Source: Bacillota bacterium
GTDB lineage: Bacteria > Bacillota > Clostridia > Lachnospirales > Lachnospiraceae
Assembly (NCBI GenBank): GCA_023442465.1
Contig: JAEZZQ010000016.1
Coordinates: 124,001 to 188,000 of the forward strand
Direction: 5' to 3'
DNA: 64,000 nucleotides
The position numbers and the translations under genes were made by a program. The number at the start of each line of letters is the position of its first letter. Within the stretch, counting starts at the first letter, position 1. The notes beneath the pieces were generated by a model. That model did not search any database. It was given only the letters and a program-made list of their open reading frames with translations, and had not been told where the DNA came from. Shown here in pieces: positions 50,273 through 58,511 of this stretch.

Positions 50273-51271
50273 TTATTCAAAGGGATATTTGATTCCCCAT
50301 TCATATCTGAGACTATCCATCAGCTTCATGACGCGAATCGTTTCTGCATGCGGCATCTGCGGACATTCTATCTCTCCGTTCTGCAGAGCCTTCGCGCAAG
50401 CCTCCACTTCGTATTCATAGCCTGAAATCTGCTTCGGACGGTTATATTTCTCTACTTTGTTATAGCTGCTGTCATATACCGTCATACTATCGAAATTGTT
50501 GATATTCTCGATTACCGCAAAGCCCTTGGTTCCGTGTATGATTCCCTTTCTGTCGCTTAACGAAAGCATAGAACTGTTCAACACAGCCATCTTTCCATCC
50601 TCAAATACCATCGTTATGCTATTCTGCTCATCCACGCCACTCTTCGTATAGGTACATACAGAAGATAATTTCTTTACTTCCGTCCCGAATATCATCGAAG
50701 CGAAATTAATCGTATAAACTCCCACGTCGAGAAGTGCACCTCCTGCAAGTGCAGGGTCTGTCAGGCGGGATACTCCGTTAATTACATAGCCAAGGTTCGC
50801 CGTCAGCATCGTAGGAACACCTATCACTCCGCTGCTTAGTACTTCCTTTATCGTTTGAAGCATAGGCATGTAACGGGTCCATATTGCCTCTGTTATAAGC
50901 ACGTTTTTTTCTTTTGCCAAAGCGATTAATTCTTCCGCCTGCGCAGCATTGGCTGTAAAAGCCTTTTCACAGAGCACTGCTTTTCCGTTTTCTATACATA
51001 GCCTTGCATGCTCATAATGCTCCGAATGGGGAGTCGCGATATATACCAAATCCACCTTTTTGTCCGCAACCAACTCCTCGTAAGAGCCATAGGATTTCTT
51101 ACATCCGTATTTTTTAGCAAACTCTGCCGCCTTATCCTTACTTCTGGAACCTATCGCGTAGCACCTTGCGGTCTTCATCTTATTCAAGGTCTGTGCCATC
51201 TTTGCGCCGATACCTCCGGCCCCCAGAATTGCCACATTTATCTTATTGTTAAAATTCATATCCTGCACCAT
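50273..51271 (-). CDS. Gfo/Idh/MocA-family oxidoreductase
   Basis: A 332-residue protein with an N-terminal Rossmann fold (VAILGAGGIGAKMAQTLNKM), VDLVYIATPHSEHYEHARLC, the family motif CEKAFTANAAQAEELI (Glu-Lys with catalytic Lys) and an alpha/beta C-terminal substrate domain with GGALLDVGVYTINFASMIFG. It should oxidise or reduce a sugar or polyol with NAD(P); the substrate cannot be read from sequence. A GAGGAG site precedes the first ATG closely; a second ATG four codons later is possible. Confidence 0.92.
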   Translation of the reverse strand: MVQDMNFNNKINVAILGAGGIGAKMAQTLNKMKTARCYAIGSRSKDKAAEFAKKYGCKKSYGSYEELVADKKVDLVYIATPHSEHYEHARLCIENGKAVLCEKAFTANAAQAEELIALAKEKNVLITEAIWTRYMPMLQTIKEVLSSGVIGVPTMLTANLGYVINGVSRLTDPALAGGALLDVGVYTINFASMIFGTEVKKLSSVCTYTKSGVDEQNSITMVFEDGKMAVLNSSMLSLSDRKGIIHGTKGFAVIENINNFDSMTVYDSSYNKVEKYNRPKQISGYEYEVEACAKALQNGEIECPQMPHAETIRVMKLMDSLRYEWGIKYPFE

Positions 51272-51372
51272 TCTCTCCTCTCAATCATAAGATTTATTAC
51301 TTTTCAGCTTGCAGCTTCATAGCAAGAATTAATGCACAGAAATGTTGCTGCACAGTCTTTCACGCCTGTAAA

Positions 51373-52704
51373 TTATTCCACATAATCGGATTTGACATAT
51401 GCAGTCTGTCCCTTATATTTTACTTTCGTCCAGCCGTCTGCCTGTTTCATTACCAGCTCCAGCTTCTCGCCGGTATATACGAGTCCTAATTTCTCACCGG
51501 TCTCACTGGCAGTCTTTCTGATGTTGACATTTTCTATTACCGTTACTGTAGTGCCGTCACCGGTAGTCTGTGTTACTGTATTCATTTCAGCTTGCGCTGT
51601 ATCTTGACTTGTCTGCTCTGTTTCAGCCGCTGCCGCGGCGTTTTCTACAGGCTCCAGAAATTCCGTCTTAATAAAAGCATCTTTTCCATCGAAAGTAATC
51701 TTGCTCCAGCCGTTTCCTTTTTCCTCTAATAAGGTAAATTCATCGCCAATCTGCGCCTTACCCACCTTATCGGCTGTCTCGCTGTCAGAGCTTCGAACAT
51801 TGACTACATCCGTTGCGCGCACCGTCTTTGTCACGTTCACCGGAGATTCTTCGGCAACTTGTTCTGTCTCTGCCCCTGCAGCTTCCGCTGTCTCGGTATT
51901 TTCCTCAGCCGCAGTTTCTTCCTGCACCTGAGAAGCCTCTGCTTTCGCAAGCGCTTCACCTACAGAAACATCGATCCTCTGCGCCAAATCTACGAGAAAT
52001 GCGTTCAATTCCTCGTCACTTTCCAAAAGCTCATTATATTCTACGGCAACCTTATTGTTCAAATCAACCACATCGTCCTGAAGAGAAATATCTCTGATAT
52101 AGTTTGTTACAACGGAATTATCTTCGCCTTCGTTAATATAACAGTTCCCGTCCTCATCCGTGCATACATAAAACGCCTGCATCCCGGGTACCATTTCTTC
52201 ATATTCGGTAAATTTCACTTTGGAATATACATATACCAGATAGGAGCCTTCTACCGGCCCTGCTTTCGTGTATACATCAAGCTGCGGATAGGAGTCGATA
52301 TATTTGCTCATTTCCTGAATTCTTATTTTTTCCGTATCGTCCACAAACGCATTGATGGCGGAAACCGTATCCAAATCTCCCTCCGCCAAAGCAGAATAAT
52401 AGCTGCTCACAAGCGCGTTTACTGCCGGATATGCATTTTCCTCAAGAGGAAGCTCCGGTACTGTCTCCACATCCTCTGTCAAAAGTGCTGCGGTATCCGC
52501 TACCTCCGTGCTCTCCGCCATCTGCGCTTCCTCTTCGGCGGCTGCCTTTTTATTCGCGTTGACCGCTATGAGAACCGTAAATAGCACACATACTACGAGG
52601 ATGACCGGCATTACTATTTTCGCATGGTCGGATATCCAATCCTTTATATCATCCAATCTATCTTTTATGCTGTTGTTCATAGATGTTTTTCTATGCCTAC
52701 TCAT
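51373..52704 (-). CDS. Membrane-anchored protein with two SH3b domains
   Basis: A 443-residue protein with a basic N-terminus, one membrane helix (IVMPVILVVCVLFTVLIAVN, about 30-50) and an acidic extracytoplasmic region of about 200 residues that resembles a NTF2/SnoaL-like fold (NALVSSYYSALAEGDLDTVS). A low-complexity Glu/Ala/Thr linker leads to two bacterial SH3 domains (about 285-350, VNVRSSDSETADKVGKAQIG; and about 375-443, VNIRKTASETGEKLGLVYTG). SH3b domains usually bind the cell wall. Probably a surface or wall-sensing protein. Confidence 0.88.
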   Translation of the reverse strand: MSRHRKTSMNNSIKDRLDDIKDWISDHAKIVMPVILVVCVLFTVLIAVNANKKAAAEEEAQMAESTEVADTAALLTEDVETVPELPLEENAYPAVNALVSSYYSALAEGDLDTVSAINAFVDDTEKIRIQEMSKYIDSYPQLDVYTKAGPVEGSYLVYVYSKVKFTEYEEMVPGMQAFYVCTDEDGNCYINEGEDNSVVTNYIRDISLQDDVVDLNNKVAVEYNELLESDEELNAFLVDLAQRIDVSVGEALAKAEASQVQEETAAEENTETAEAAGAETEQVAEESPVNVTKTVRATDVVNVRSSDSETADKVGKAQIGDEFTLLEEKGNGWSKITFDGKDAFIKTEFLEPVENAAAAAETEQTSQDTAQAEMNTVTQTTGDGTTVTVIENVNIRKTASETGEKLGLVYTGEKLELVMKQADGWTKVKYKGQTAYVKSDYVE

Positions 52705-52764
52705 AAAATAAAACTGTCCTTTCTGTCCTTACTTCCCTTCTTTTATTACTCAGAGTGATGTAAA

Positions 52765-52836
52765 TGCACCCGGCAGGAATCGAACCTGCATTAAAGGCGT
52801 CGGAGGCCTCCGTTCTATCCATTAGACTACGAGTGC
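52765..52836 (-). tRNA. tRNA-Arg (anticodon CCG)
   Basis: Minus strand: acceptor stem GCACTCG pairs with CGGGTGC, T arm GCAGG-TTCGATT-CCTGC, anticodon stem GAGGC / GCCTT with loop CTCCGAC, giving anticodon CCG for codon CGG. The D arm GTCT ... GAAC has one mismatch, as is common. The CCA end is not encoded. Confidence 0.93.
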
Positions 52837-52980
52837 ATAAAAAATTGGTACTTATTAAGTTATAATATATTACAAATTTGTTACATCACTCTGATATAAT
52901 ATCATAACAATTTCCTATTGTCTAGTGTACTTTTTGTGAACATACCCAATAGGGAAAATTTGGATTACTATTTGGATGCC

Positions 52981-53961
52981 CTAGAATAGCTTTGTAATTT
53001 TGTTCTCCTTTCTGGAATAGAGATATACCGCATCCGTCAGTACATCTTCAGGATCCACCTGGGTTTCATTGATATCGCAGACCATTCTCCAAAGCTGTAT
53101 CGGTTCCTGATTTCCGTCGTCGGGTATTAATATGATCTCATGAATGGAACTGGGAAGAATGAATAAGTCTTTACAAACTGCATTGGAAAATCTGCGCAGC
53201 GCATTTTCATACAGCAGCGTTGCTGCTCCAAACAGCTTGTTCTCATTTCCCATAACGAACATTTGTCCGCAGCTTCCGCAATCCGTCACCGTAGACAGCA
53301 ATTGCGAAGCTGCATTATCGAACCATTCTTCATCGGGCATAAAGCCATCTTCTCCGATTCCTGCAACAAATTCCTTCTTCAGATCCTGTGAAAAAATTTC
53401 CTGCATCATCCTCTCGATAGGCAGAACTCTGGCAGGAAGCAGCCGCCTCGTATTTTCTTTCGCGTCCTCATATAACATTTCCTTCGTAATGCCCCACAGC
53501 TTAAGGTGATTGTTATAGATTAAAATAGTAGCTTTGCTTAGCTCTTTTTCATCGACACTGCAATAAAATACAACTGCCATATCAAGAAAAAGAAAGTGCG
53601 GGATCTCTTTCAATATCTCTTTATTTTTCTCATACCCTATTACTTTATATGCTACTTTTCCCTTCAGCTTTCCATAATCCAAAAAAAATTCCATGTCCAA
53701 ACTTTTCTTAAAGCTGCTTTCCCTATAAATCCGTCTTATTTCTTCAATAATATCCTGCAAGGTTTTTCCCCGCTCGTATTCTTCGAAAAATTCATCGAGA
53801 TAAATATTAGGGGATATGTTTCTTCCCTTCTTAGCTATCACTACGCTATTTAAGATTACTCCGTTATTCTTCGTGATCTGGTTTACCTCAACGGTTACCT
53901 CTCCTCCAAAACAAAGTTCCAATTCACCCTTCACCTTCTCGCAAAATTCCATGATTTTCAT
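52981..53961 (-). CDS. DUF5688 family protein
   Basis: A 326-residue soluble protein: MKIMEFCEKVKGELELCFGG, VEVNQITKNNGVILNSVVIA, ISPNIYLDEFFEEYERGKTL, then LYEDAKENTRRLLPARVLPI and a C-terminal domain with MFVMGNENKLFGAATLLYEN. This is the pattern of DUF5688, a family largely restricted to Lachnospiraceae and often present in many copies per genome. Function unknown; a nucleotide or stress role has not been shown. Its upstream leader has hairpins, reported among the findings. Confidence 0.88.
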   Translation of the reverse strand: MKIMEFCEKVKGELELCFGGEVTVEVNQITKNNGVILNSVVIAKKGRNISPNIYLDEFFEEYERGKTLQDIIEEIRRIYRESSFKKSLDMEFFLDYGKLKGKVAYKVIGYEKNKEILKEIPHFLFLDMAVVFYCSVDEKELSKATILIYNNHLKLWGITKEMLYEDAKENTRRLLPARVLPIERMMQEIFSQDLKKEFVAGIGEDGFMPDEEWFDNAASQLLSTVTDCGSCGQMFVMGNENKLFGAATLLYENALRRFSNAVCKDLFILPSSIHEIILIPDDGNQEPIQLWRMVCDINETQVDPEDVLTDAVYLYSRKENKITKLF

Positions 53962-54103
53962 GTAAAATCCTCTTTCTTTCTAATTTGTTGTTTTTTAGTT
54001 TGTGATTTGCGGTAACGACGTACCATGACTGTGCGGCTTTTCCGCCGAAGATTTGCTTAGGCATCGGAAAAAGTATGCGATACCATCTTTTATGATTTGA
54101 ATA

Positions 54104-54142
54104 ATAAAAAAAGACAACGGAAAAATTCATATTTCCATTGTC
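54104..54142 (-). terminator. efp terminator
   Basis: GACAACGGAAA (54113-54123) / TTTCCATTGTC (54132-54142). On the minus strand the odd pair is a T-G wobble, and seven T follow. It lies 30 bases beyond the efp stop. Confidence 0.9.
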
Positions 54143-54171
54143 CTATAAGCTTAAATGATAGTTGATACAGA

Positions 54172-54729
54172 CTATACTCTGGAGAGATATTCTCCCGTTC
54201 TTGTATCGATTTTGATTACGTCGTTCTGATCCACGAATAAAGGAACATAAACGGTTGCTCCCGTCTCCACAACAGCGGGCTTCGTAGCTCCTGTTGCCGT
54301 GTCTCCCTTGAATCCCGGTTCTGTATCCGTAATCTCCAGTTCTACAAACAGAGGCGGTTCGATAGCGAATACATTTCCGTTATGGGAGCATACCTTAACC
54401 ATCACATTCTCCTTTACGAATTTCAGAGCATCGCCTACCGAGGCCTCATCGAGTCCGATCTGCTCATAACTCTCTACATCCATAAAGTGGAATAAATCAC
54501 CGTCTGAATATAAGTACTGCATATCTTTTCTATCAATACGTGCTTGCGGGCATTTCTCGGTGGGTCTAAATGTTTTCTCAATCACACCGCCGCTCTTAAT
54601 GTTCTTAAGTTTGGTTCTTACGAACGCTGCCCCTTTACCCGGTTTTACGTGCTGGAACTCAATAATCTGGTAAATATTATTATCTAATTCAATAGTAATA
54701 CCATTTCTGAAATCACCTGCAGAAATCAT
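54172..54729 (-). CDS. efp: Elongation factor P
   Basis: A 185-residue three-domain protein resembling a tRNA in shape, which rescues ribosomes stalled at proline runs. The KOW-like N-terminus has FQHVKPGKGAAFVRTKLKNI, with the modifiable Lys in the PGKG loop (residue 32). The OB domains show VKVCSHNGNVFAIEPPLFVE and IKIDTRTGEYLSRV at the end. Length is typical. AGGAGG precedes the ATG. It follows the aro operon and a type-A repeat. Confidence 0.97.
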   Translation of the reverse strand: MISAGDFRNGITIELDNNIYQIIEFQHVKPGKGAAFVRTKLKNIKSGGVIEKTFRPTEKCPQARIDRKDMQYLYSDGDLFHFMDVESYEQIGLDEASVGDALKFVKENVMVKVCSHNGNVFAIEPPLFVELEITDTEPGFKGDTATGATKPAVVETGATVYVPLFVDQNDVIKIDTRTGEYLSRV

Positions 54730-54819
54730 AAAATATTCCTCCTAAAATTTTCACGTTATAATTCTATAACAGTTTATACTAAAAGCTCACATATTTCAAC
54801 TATTTTTTCTAAACTTTCC

Positions 54820-54952
54820 GTTACTGTTCACTCCGTTCTCAGTAACGCATGATTTCTGCATTTAAATTCGCTCCGCGAAGCATAAATCATCTCTTGCATC
54901 ACGTTCTTACGCGGCTTAACAGTAAATGTTAAGCTACTGTGTAAGCAGTAAC
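54820..54952. repeat. MITE-like type-A element without a visible target duplication
   Basis: Left end GTTACTGTTCAC (54820-54831), hairpin GATTTCTGC / GCATAAATC (imperfect), GGCTTAACA / TGTTAAGCTAC (imperfect) and right end GTAAGCAGTAAC (54941-54952). The two ends pair at 10 of 12 positions. Flanks AACTTTCC and GCTACTGT do not match, so this copy is older or was rearranged. It fills the gap between aroQ and efp. Confidence 0.85.
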
Positions 54953-54961
54953 GCTACTGTT

Positions 54962-55408
54962 CTAACGGTTTTCTTCGCTGACAACGGACAGACAATAATC
55001 GATTGCTTCCAAATACCCTTCCAGCCCATGACCGTATATTTGTTTATCGCAGACCGGAGCCGTTACGGACACCTTCCTGAATTCCTCCCGCTTCGTTATA
55101 TCAGAAATATGTATCTCCACCTTAGGCACCGTTATACTGGCGAGGGCATCTCTGATAGCATAGCTGTAATGAGTATATGCTCCGGGATTAATAACGATGG
55201 CCTCCGTCTGGTCGAAATAGGAATCCTGAATCCTATCGATGATCGCTCCCTCGTGATTGCTTTGAAAGACCTCTATCTTACAGCCCTTCGCCTCTCCTTT
55301 TCCGGCAATCATTTCCAAAAGATAGTCATAATCCTGCGCTCCGTAAACGCTCTTTTCCCTTATTCCGAGAAAATTAATATTGGGTCCGTTGATAACAAGC
55401 AGATTCAT
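54962..55408 (-). CDS. aroQ: 3-dehydroquinate dehydratase, type II
   Basis: A 148-residue enzyme for the third step of the shikimate pathway. Signatures are LLVINGPNINFLGIREKSVYG in part (active-site loop with Arg and Tyr), FQSNHEGAIIDRIQ, VINPGAYTHYSYAIRDA with the catalytic His and EIHISDITKREEFRK. It overlaps the aroK stop by four bases (ATGA). Confidence 0.95.
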   Translation of the reverse strand: MNLLVINGPNINFLGIREKSVYGAQDYDYLLEMIAGKGEAKGCKIEVFQSNHEGAIIDRIQDSYFDQTEAIVINPGAYTHYSYAIRDALASITVPKVEIHISDITKREEFRKVSVTAPVCDKQIYGHGLEGYLEAIDYCLSVVSEENR

Positions 55409-55923
55409 TCCTTTATTTCCTCCATTTTCTTCACGATTTCATCCAATATCTCATCAAAGTCTTTTCCATCCACATCGATGACCATATCCGCAGCGCTTTC
55501 ATATATCGGCGACCGCTTTTCCAAAAGCTCCCTTACCTTCTCCTCCGGATTACTGCCTTGTAAAAGGGGCCTGCTCATATCTCCCGACAGCCTTTCGCAA
55601 ACGGTGGGTGCAGTCACTCTCAAATAAACTACTTTGCCAAGCTGCTTTAACAGCTCCCTGTTTTCACTCCTCATGGGAAGGCCGCCGCCTACCGAAATGA
55701 TCTGGTTGTCCGGCTCCTGCAAAAGCCTCCTCAGACAGTCCGTCTCCAAACTTCGAAACTCTTCTTCCCCGTATTTATCAAAAATCTCTGAAACCGTCAT
55801 CCGGCTCAGCTTCTCAATCATTCTATCCGTATCCGTCATCGCCTGCTTCAGCAGATATGACAGCCGAATTCCTACACTTGTTTTTCCGCAGCCCATAAAA
55901 CCGATTAAAATTATATTATTCAT
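55405..55923 (-). CDS. aroK: Shikimate kinase
   Basis: A 172-residue P-loop kinase phosphorylating shikimate at C3. It shows GFMGCGKTSVGIRLSYLL (Walker A), DTDRMIEKLSRMTVSEIF (substrate-binding Asp), ISVGGGLPMRSENRELL (GGG loop) and RPLLQGSNPEEKVRELLEKR (lid). Coupled to aroE and aroQ by ATGA overlaps. Confidence 0.95.
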   Translation of the reverse strand: MNNIILIGFMGCGKTSVGIRLSYLLKQAMTDTDRMIEKLSRMTVSEIFDKYGEEEFRSLETDCLRRLLQEPDNQIISVGGGLPMRSENRELLKQLGKVVYLRVTAPTVCERLSGDMSRPLLQGSNPEEKVRELLEKRSPIYESAADMVIDVDGKDFDEILDEIVKKMEEIKE

Positions 55924-56801
55924 GCTTCTCCAATTCCCATCGCGGCCTTCATCTTCTCGTATACGATAAGCGCATCTTCCTCTGTTACCGATATATCATT
56001 CCATAGCTCATATGCGATTACTCCTTGATACAGCAGCATCTTAAGGCCATGGAAGGCCTGTCCGCCCGCTTCCTTTACAAGCGACATAAACTTTGTATTC
56101 GCAGGCTTATATATCAAATCAAAGCCGGTGTGAAGCATTTCGAAAAAAGCCTTGTCCTCTATTACCACATCCTCTACGTTAGGATAGAGCCCTACGCTGG
56201 TCGCTTGTATGGCAAGATATTTTCTTTCTCCCGACAGACTGGCATAATCCTGCATCTCCATGGCTGTGACACAGTCAGTCCCCAGAAGCCGGTTCACCTC
56301 CGAGGCTATCTGATTCGCTTTATCCAGTGTGCGATTTAAAATATATACCTTTTCTGCTCCCTCCAGTACACACATGAACGCCACCGCCCGCGCCGCGCCG
56401 CCCGCACCTAAAAGTATAACGTGCTCGTCCTTTAGCCGGACTCCCTCACTGCACATCGCCCTATATAAACCCGGCATGTCGGTATTATACCCCTTATAGC
56501 CTGCCGCTGTCCGCACTAACGTATTTACTGCACCAATCCTCTGCGCCGTCTCATCCGTCTCTGCAAGGTACTTCATGACCTCGCTCTTATAAGGCACCGT
56601 CACGTTCAAGCCTAATATATTCAGCGCATATGCCCCTTCTATTGCCGCTTTAACATTTCCGTTCTCTACATGGAAGGGCATATATACCAGATTTCTTCCT
56701 TCCCTTTCCGCCAAGGTGTTGTGGATCATGGGAGACATGGTATGCTCCACCGGATTCCCAATCAGACCGCAGGTTCTCGTATATCCGTCTATCTGCCTCA
56801 T
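55920..56801 (-). CDS. aroE: Shikimate dehydrogenase
   Basis: A 293-residue NADP enzyme reducing 3-dehydroshikimate. It shows GLIGNPVEHTMSPMIHNTLA, NVTVPYKSEVMKYL with the catalytic Lys, VNTLVRTAAGYKGYNTD and the Rossmann loop LLGAGGAARAVAFMCV. The start overlaps the yqeG stop (ATGA), so all three aro genes and yqeG are read together. Confidence 0.96.
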   Translation of the reverse strand: MRQIDGYTRTCGLIGNPVEHTMSPMIHNTLAEREGRNLVYMPFHVENGNVKAAIEGAYALNILGLNVTVPYKSEVMKYLAETDETAQRIGAVNTLVRTAAGYKGYNTDMPGLYRAMCSEGVRLKDEHVILLGAGGAARAVAFMCVLEGAEKVYILNRTLDKANQIASEVNRLLGTDCVTAMEMQDYASLSGERKYLAIQATSVGLYPNVEDVVIEDKAFFEMLHTGFDLIYKPANTKFMSLVKEAGGQAFHGLKMLLYQGVIAYELWNDISVTEEDALIVYEKMKAAMGIGEA

Positions 56802-57334
56802 CTTCTGCTCCTCTCCCCAGCTTTTTCTTCCTTCCTGGAATTCCTCAAATAGAAAAACAGCACGATTTTTTCCAAATATCTTTTTAGAACGATTTGTATC
56901 TCTTCCTTAGGATGAATAGGCTTTACTAAATATGTCCTGATTCCGGCCCGATTCGCTCCCCATACGTCCGTAAAAATCTGATCACCTACGAACAGCGTAT
57001 TTTCCTTCGTTGTGCTCATCCGCTCCATAGCCTTCAGATAGTTTCCTACTGAGGGCTTGCCTGCTTTATAAATGTATTCTGTACCCACCGCGTCGTTAAA
57101 GCCTTTTACTCTGGGTTCCTTGTTATTGGATAACAATATGATGTGATATCCCAGTGCCTTCAGCCGCCCGATAAAATCCTTACTTCTTTCATCCGCCGGT
57201 GCTCCATGGGGGACCAGCGTATTATCGATATCGAAGATTACTCCCCGATACCCTTCCTCATACAGCTTATCAAAATCGATTTCATAAGTAGAATCTGCAT
57301 ATTCATCGGGATAAAACCTCTTGAGCATATTCAT
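56798..57334 (-). CDS. yqeG: YqeG-family HAD IIIA phosphatase
   Basis: A 178-residue protein starting MNMLKRFYPDEYADSTYEID, with the HAD motif I VIFDIDNTLVPHGAP, motif II LLSNNKEPR, Lys in YKAGKPSVGNYLKAME and motif III FVGDQIFTDVWGANRAG. Members are predicted phosphatases; a substrate has not been settled. It heads the aro operon. Confidence 0.92.
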   Translation of the reverse strand: MNMLKRFYPDEYADSTYEIDFDKLYEEGYRGVIFDIDNTLVPHGAPADERSKDFIGRLKALGYHIILLSNNKEPRVKGFNDAVGTEYIYKAGKPSVGNYLKAMERMSTTKENTLFVGDQIFTDVWGANRAGIRTYLVKPIHPKEEIQIVLKRYLEKIVLFFYLRNSRKEEKAGERSRR

Positions 57335-57420
57335 TCCGTCCTTTTAACCACAGCCTTTAGGCCTTCCTCTTAATTATTTTAATAAATATATCTTAACAAA
57401 GTAACTCCCGCTAAGCAAGC

Positions 57421-57451
57421 AAAAAAGAAGGATGCTCCGCTTGGAGCATCC
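57421..57451 (-). terminator. Terminator of the 121-residue hypothetical gene
   Basis: GGATGCTCC (57430-57438), loop GCTT, GGAGCATCC (57443-57451), followed on the minus strand by TTCTTTTTT. Confidence 0.93.
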
Positions 57452-57460
57452 TCACACTCT

Positions 57461-57826
57461 TTATTTTTTTATGATCACAGTTCCGTCGATATCACCGTCA
57501 TACTCCAAATCCGGCTTTCCACCCACAAAATACTGATATTCTTCAAAAATCTTATCTCTACGCATATCAGAAATCGCTTGCCGAATATCCAACTTCGCAA
57601 GGCTGCTCTCGCTTCCTATGTAATCATAGGATTCCTCTTTATTAAAAGTAAGTGAAATGTTATTTATATCAGTAAAGGTCCGCTTTACTTCTTTCAGGGA
57701 GTGGTCAGAGGAATCCGGCTGCTTCTCCGGCATCGGCTGAATTTGCGCTTCTTCAACAATTCGCTTCGGCTGCGCCTGCAAGGCATCATAGGATTTCGGA
57801 ATTCCTATTACTTCTGTCATCCTCAT
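57461..57826 (-). CDS. Hypothetical protein
   Basis: From ATG 57826 (AAAGGTGG upstream) the product is 121 residues: MRMTEVIGIPKSYDALQAQP, a Pro/Gln-rich linker, then VKRTFTDINNISLTFNKEES, YDYIGSESSLAKLDIRQAIS and a charged end. The ISLTF-NKEESYDYIG part has a beta-type pattern similar to FlaG-like proteins, but I cannot assign a family. It stands alone between the aro operon and a decaying region. Confidence 0.75.
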   Translation of the reverse strand: MRMTEVIGIPKSYDALQAQPKRIVEEAQIQPMPEKQPDSSDHSLKEVKRTFTDINNISLTFNKEESYDYIGSESSLAKLDIRQAISDMRRDKIFEEYQYFVGGKPDLEYDGDIDGTVIIKK

Positions 57827-57987
57827 AACTCTCACCACCTTTCTTATTCACATAAATTATTCTTTTACTTGTTATTAATATCGGTTATAATTTGCATCTC
57901 CTTTAGTCTTCCTAGTACTATTGTACTATTTATTTGCATATTTTACAACATCTATTTATTCCCAGAAGAGGAAAACATAAGGAAAAT

Positions 57988-58027
57988 GTCACTGTTCACT
58001 CCGTTTTCAGCAACGCATGATTTCTGC
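57988..58027. repeat. Truncated type-A element (left end only)
   Basis: GTCACTGTTCACTCCG ... CAACGCATGATTTCTGC matches the left 40 bases of the full element; the rest is deleted. The neighbouring 57,840-57,987 and 58,028-58,205 hold nothing coding that I can support. Confidence 0.8.
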
Positions 58028-58205
58028 GCTTCTTATACTTATAATTTATTTCTGATTCGTAAAATAGTTTCCAAAATGTGAGCTTTTTTTATTTTAAAAC
58101 GGTGACATATAGTTATCAGTATTTTTACTATAGAATTAAATTAAGAACTCCAGCCGTTAAAAATAAACTTATGTTCTAAACTCAGAAAAGGACATGGTTG
58201 TAAAA

Positions 58206-58511
58206 ATGAAAAAAGAAGTATAAGAACGCCAAGCTTTCAATGGGCGGCTTCCGGATTCTTCCCGACTACGCTATAGATACTATGTAATAAAAAAACAAAT
58301 TCCCGTAAGTGCCATATGTGACGCTGCGAACTTTATGGCACAGAACGGGTATCTGGATGACATCAGGTATTCCGGGAATACGCTGGAATCGGCCAACGGC
58401 TCCGCCGCCTTGGAATTTGCAAGAGAAATCCTGCTGTTGCTAAAAGCCAAACCGGAAAACGCTATTTCCGACTGGTATCAGCTCAACCGGTCAGGCTTTT
58501 ATCCTCGCTGA
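58206..58511 (+). pseudogene. Eroded DJ-1/PfpI-family (type 1 glutamine amidotransferase-like) gene
   Basis: Plus-strand remnants in family order: MKKEV followed at once by a stop, then in another frame SMGGFRILPDYAIDTM and a stop, then IPVSAICDAANFMAQNGYLD, RYSGNTLE joined directly to ANGSAALEFAREILLLLKAK, then ISDWYQLNRSGFYPR and a stop. The pieces match the beginning, the centre, the nucleophile-Cys loop (AICDAA) and the end of DJ-1/PfpI proteins, with several internal deletions. The 3' end overlaps the converging ABC gene by 29 bases. Confidence 0.8.

Noticed and set aside
51859..52584. 241-residue plus-strand frame across the SH3b gene
   Set aside because: Antisense shadow of a well-supported minus-strand gene, with Cys/Arg/His-rich nonsense composition and no ribosome site.
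53985..54103. c-di-GMP-I riboswitch before the DUF5688 gene
   Set aside because: A GNRA-like loop and a TTACCG string are present, but the conserved GCAAANC...GACGCAAAGC core is not.
53924..54130. 68-residue minus-strand frame between efp and the DUF5688 gene
   Set aside because: It begins inside the efp terminator and lacks a ribosome site; the region looks like a leader rather than a gene.
2015..54952. CRISPR array
   Set aside because: The repeats are scattered tens of kilobases apart, have inverted ends and target duplications, and no spacers or cas genes are seen.
54926..55627. 233-residue plus-strand frame over the aro genes
   Set aside because: It is antisense to aroQ and aroK, which are unmistakable, and starts inside the type-A repeat.
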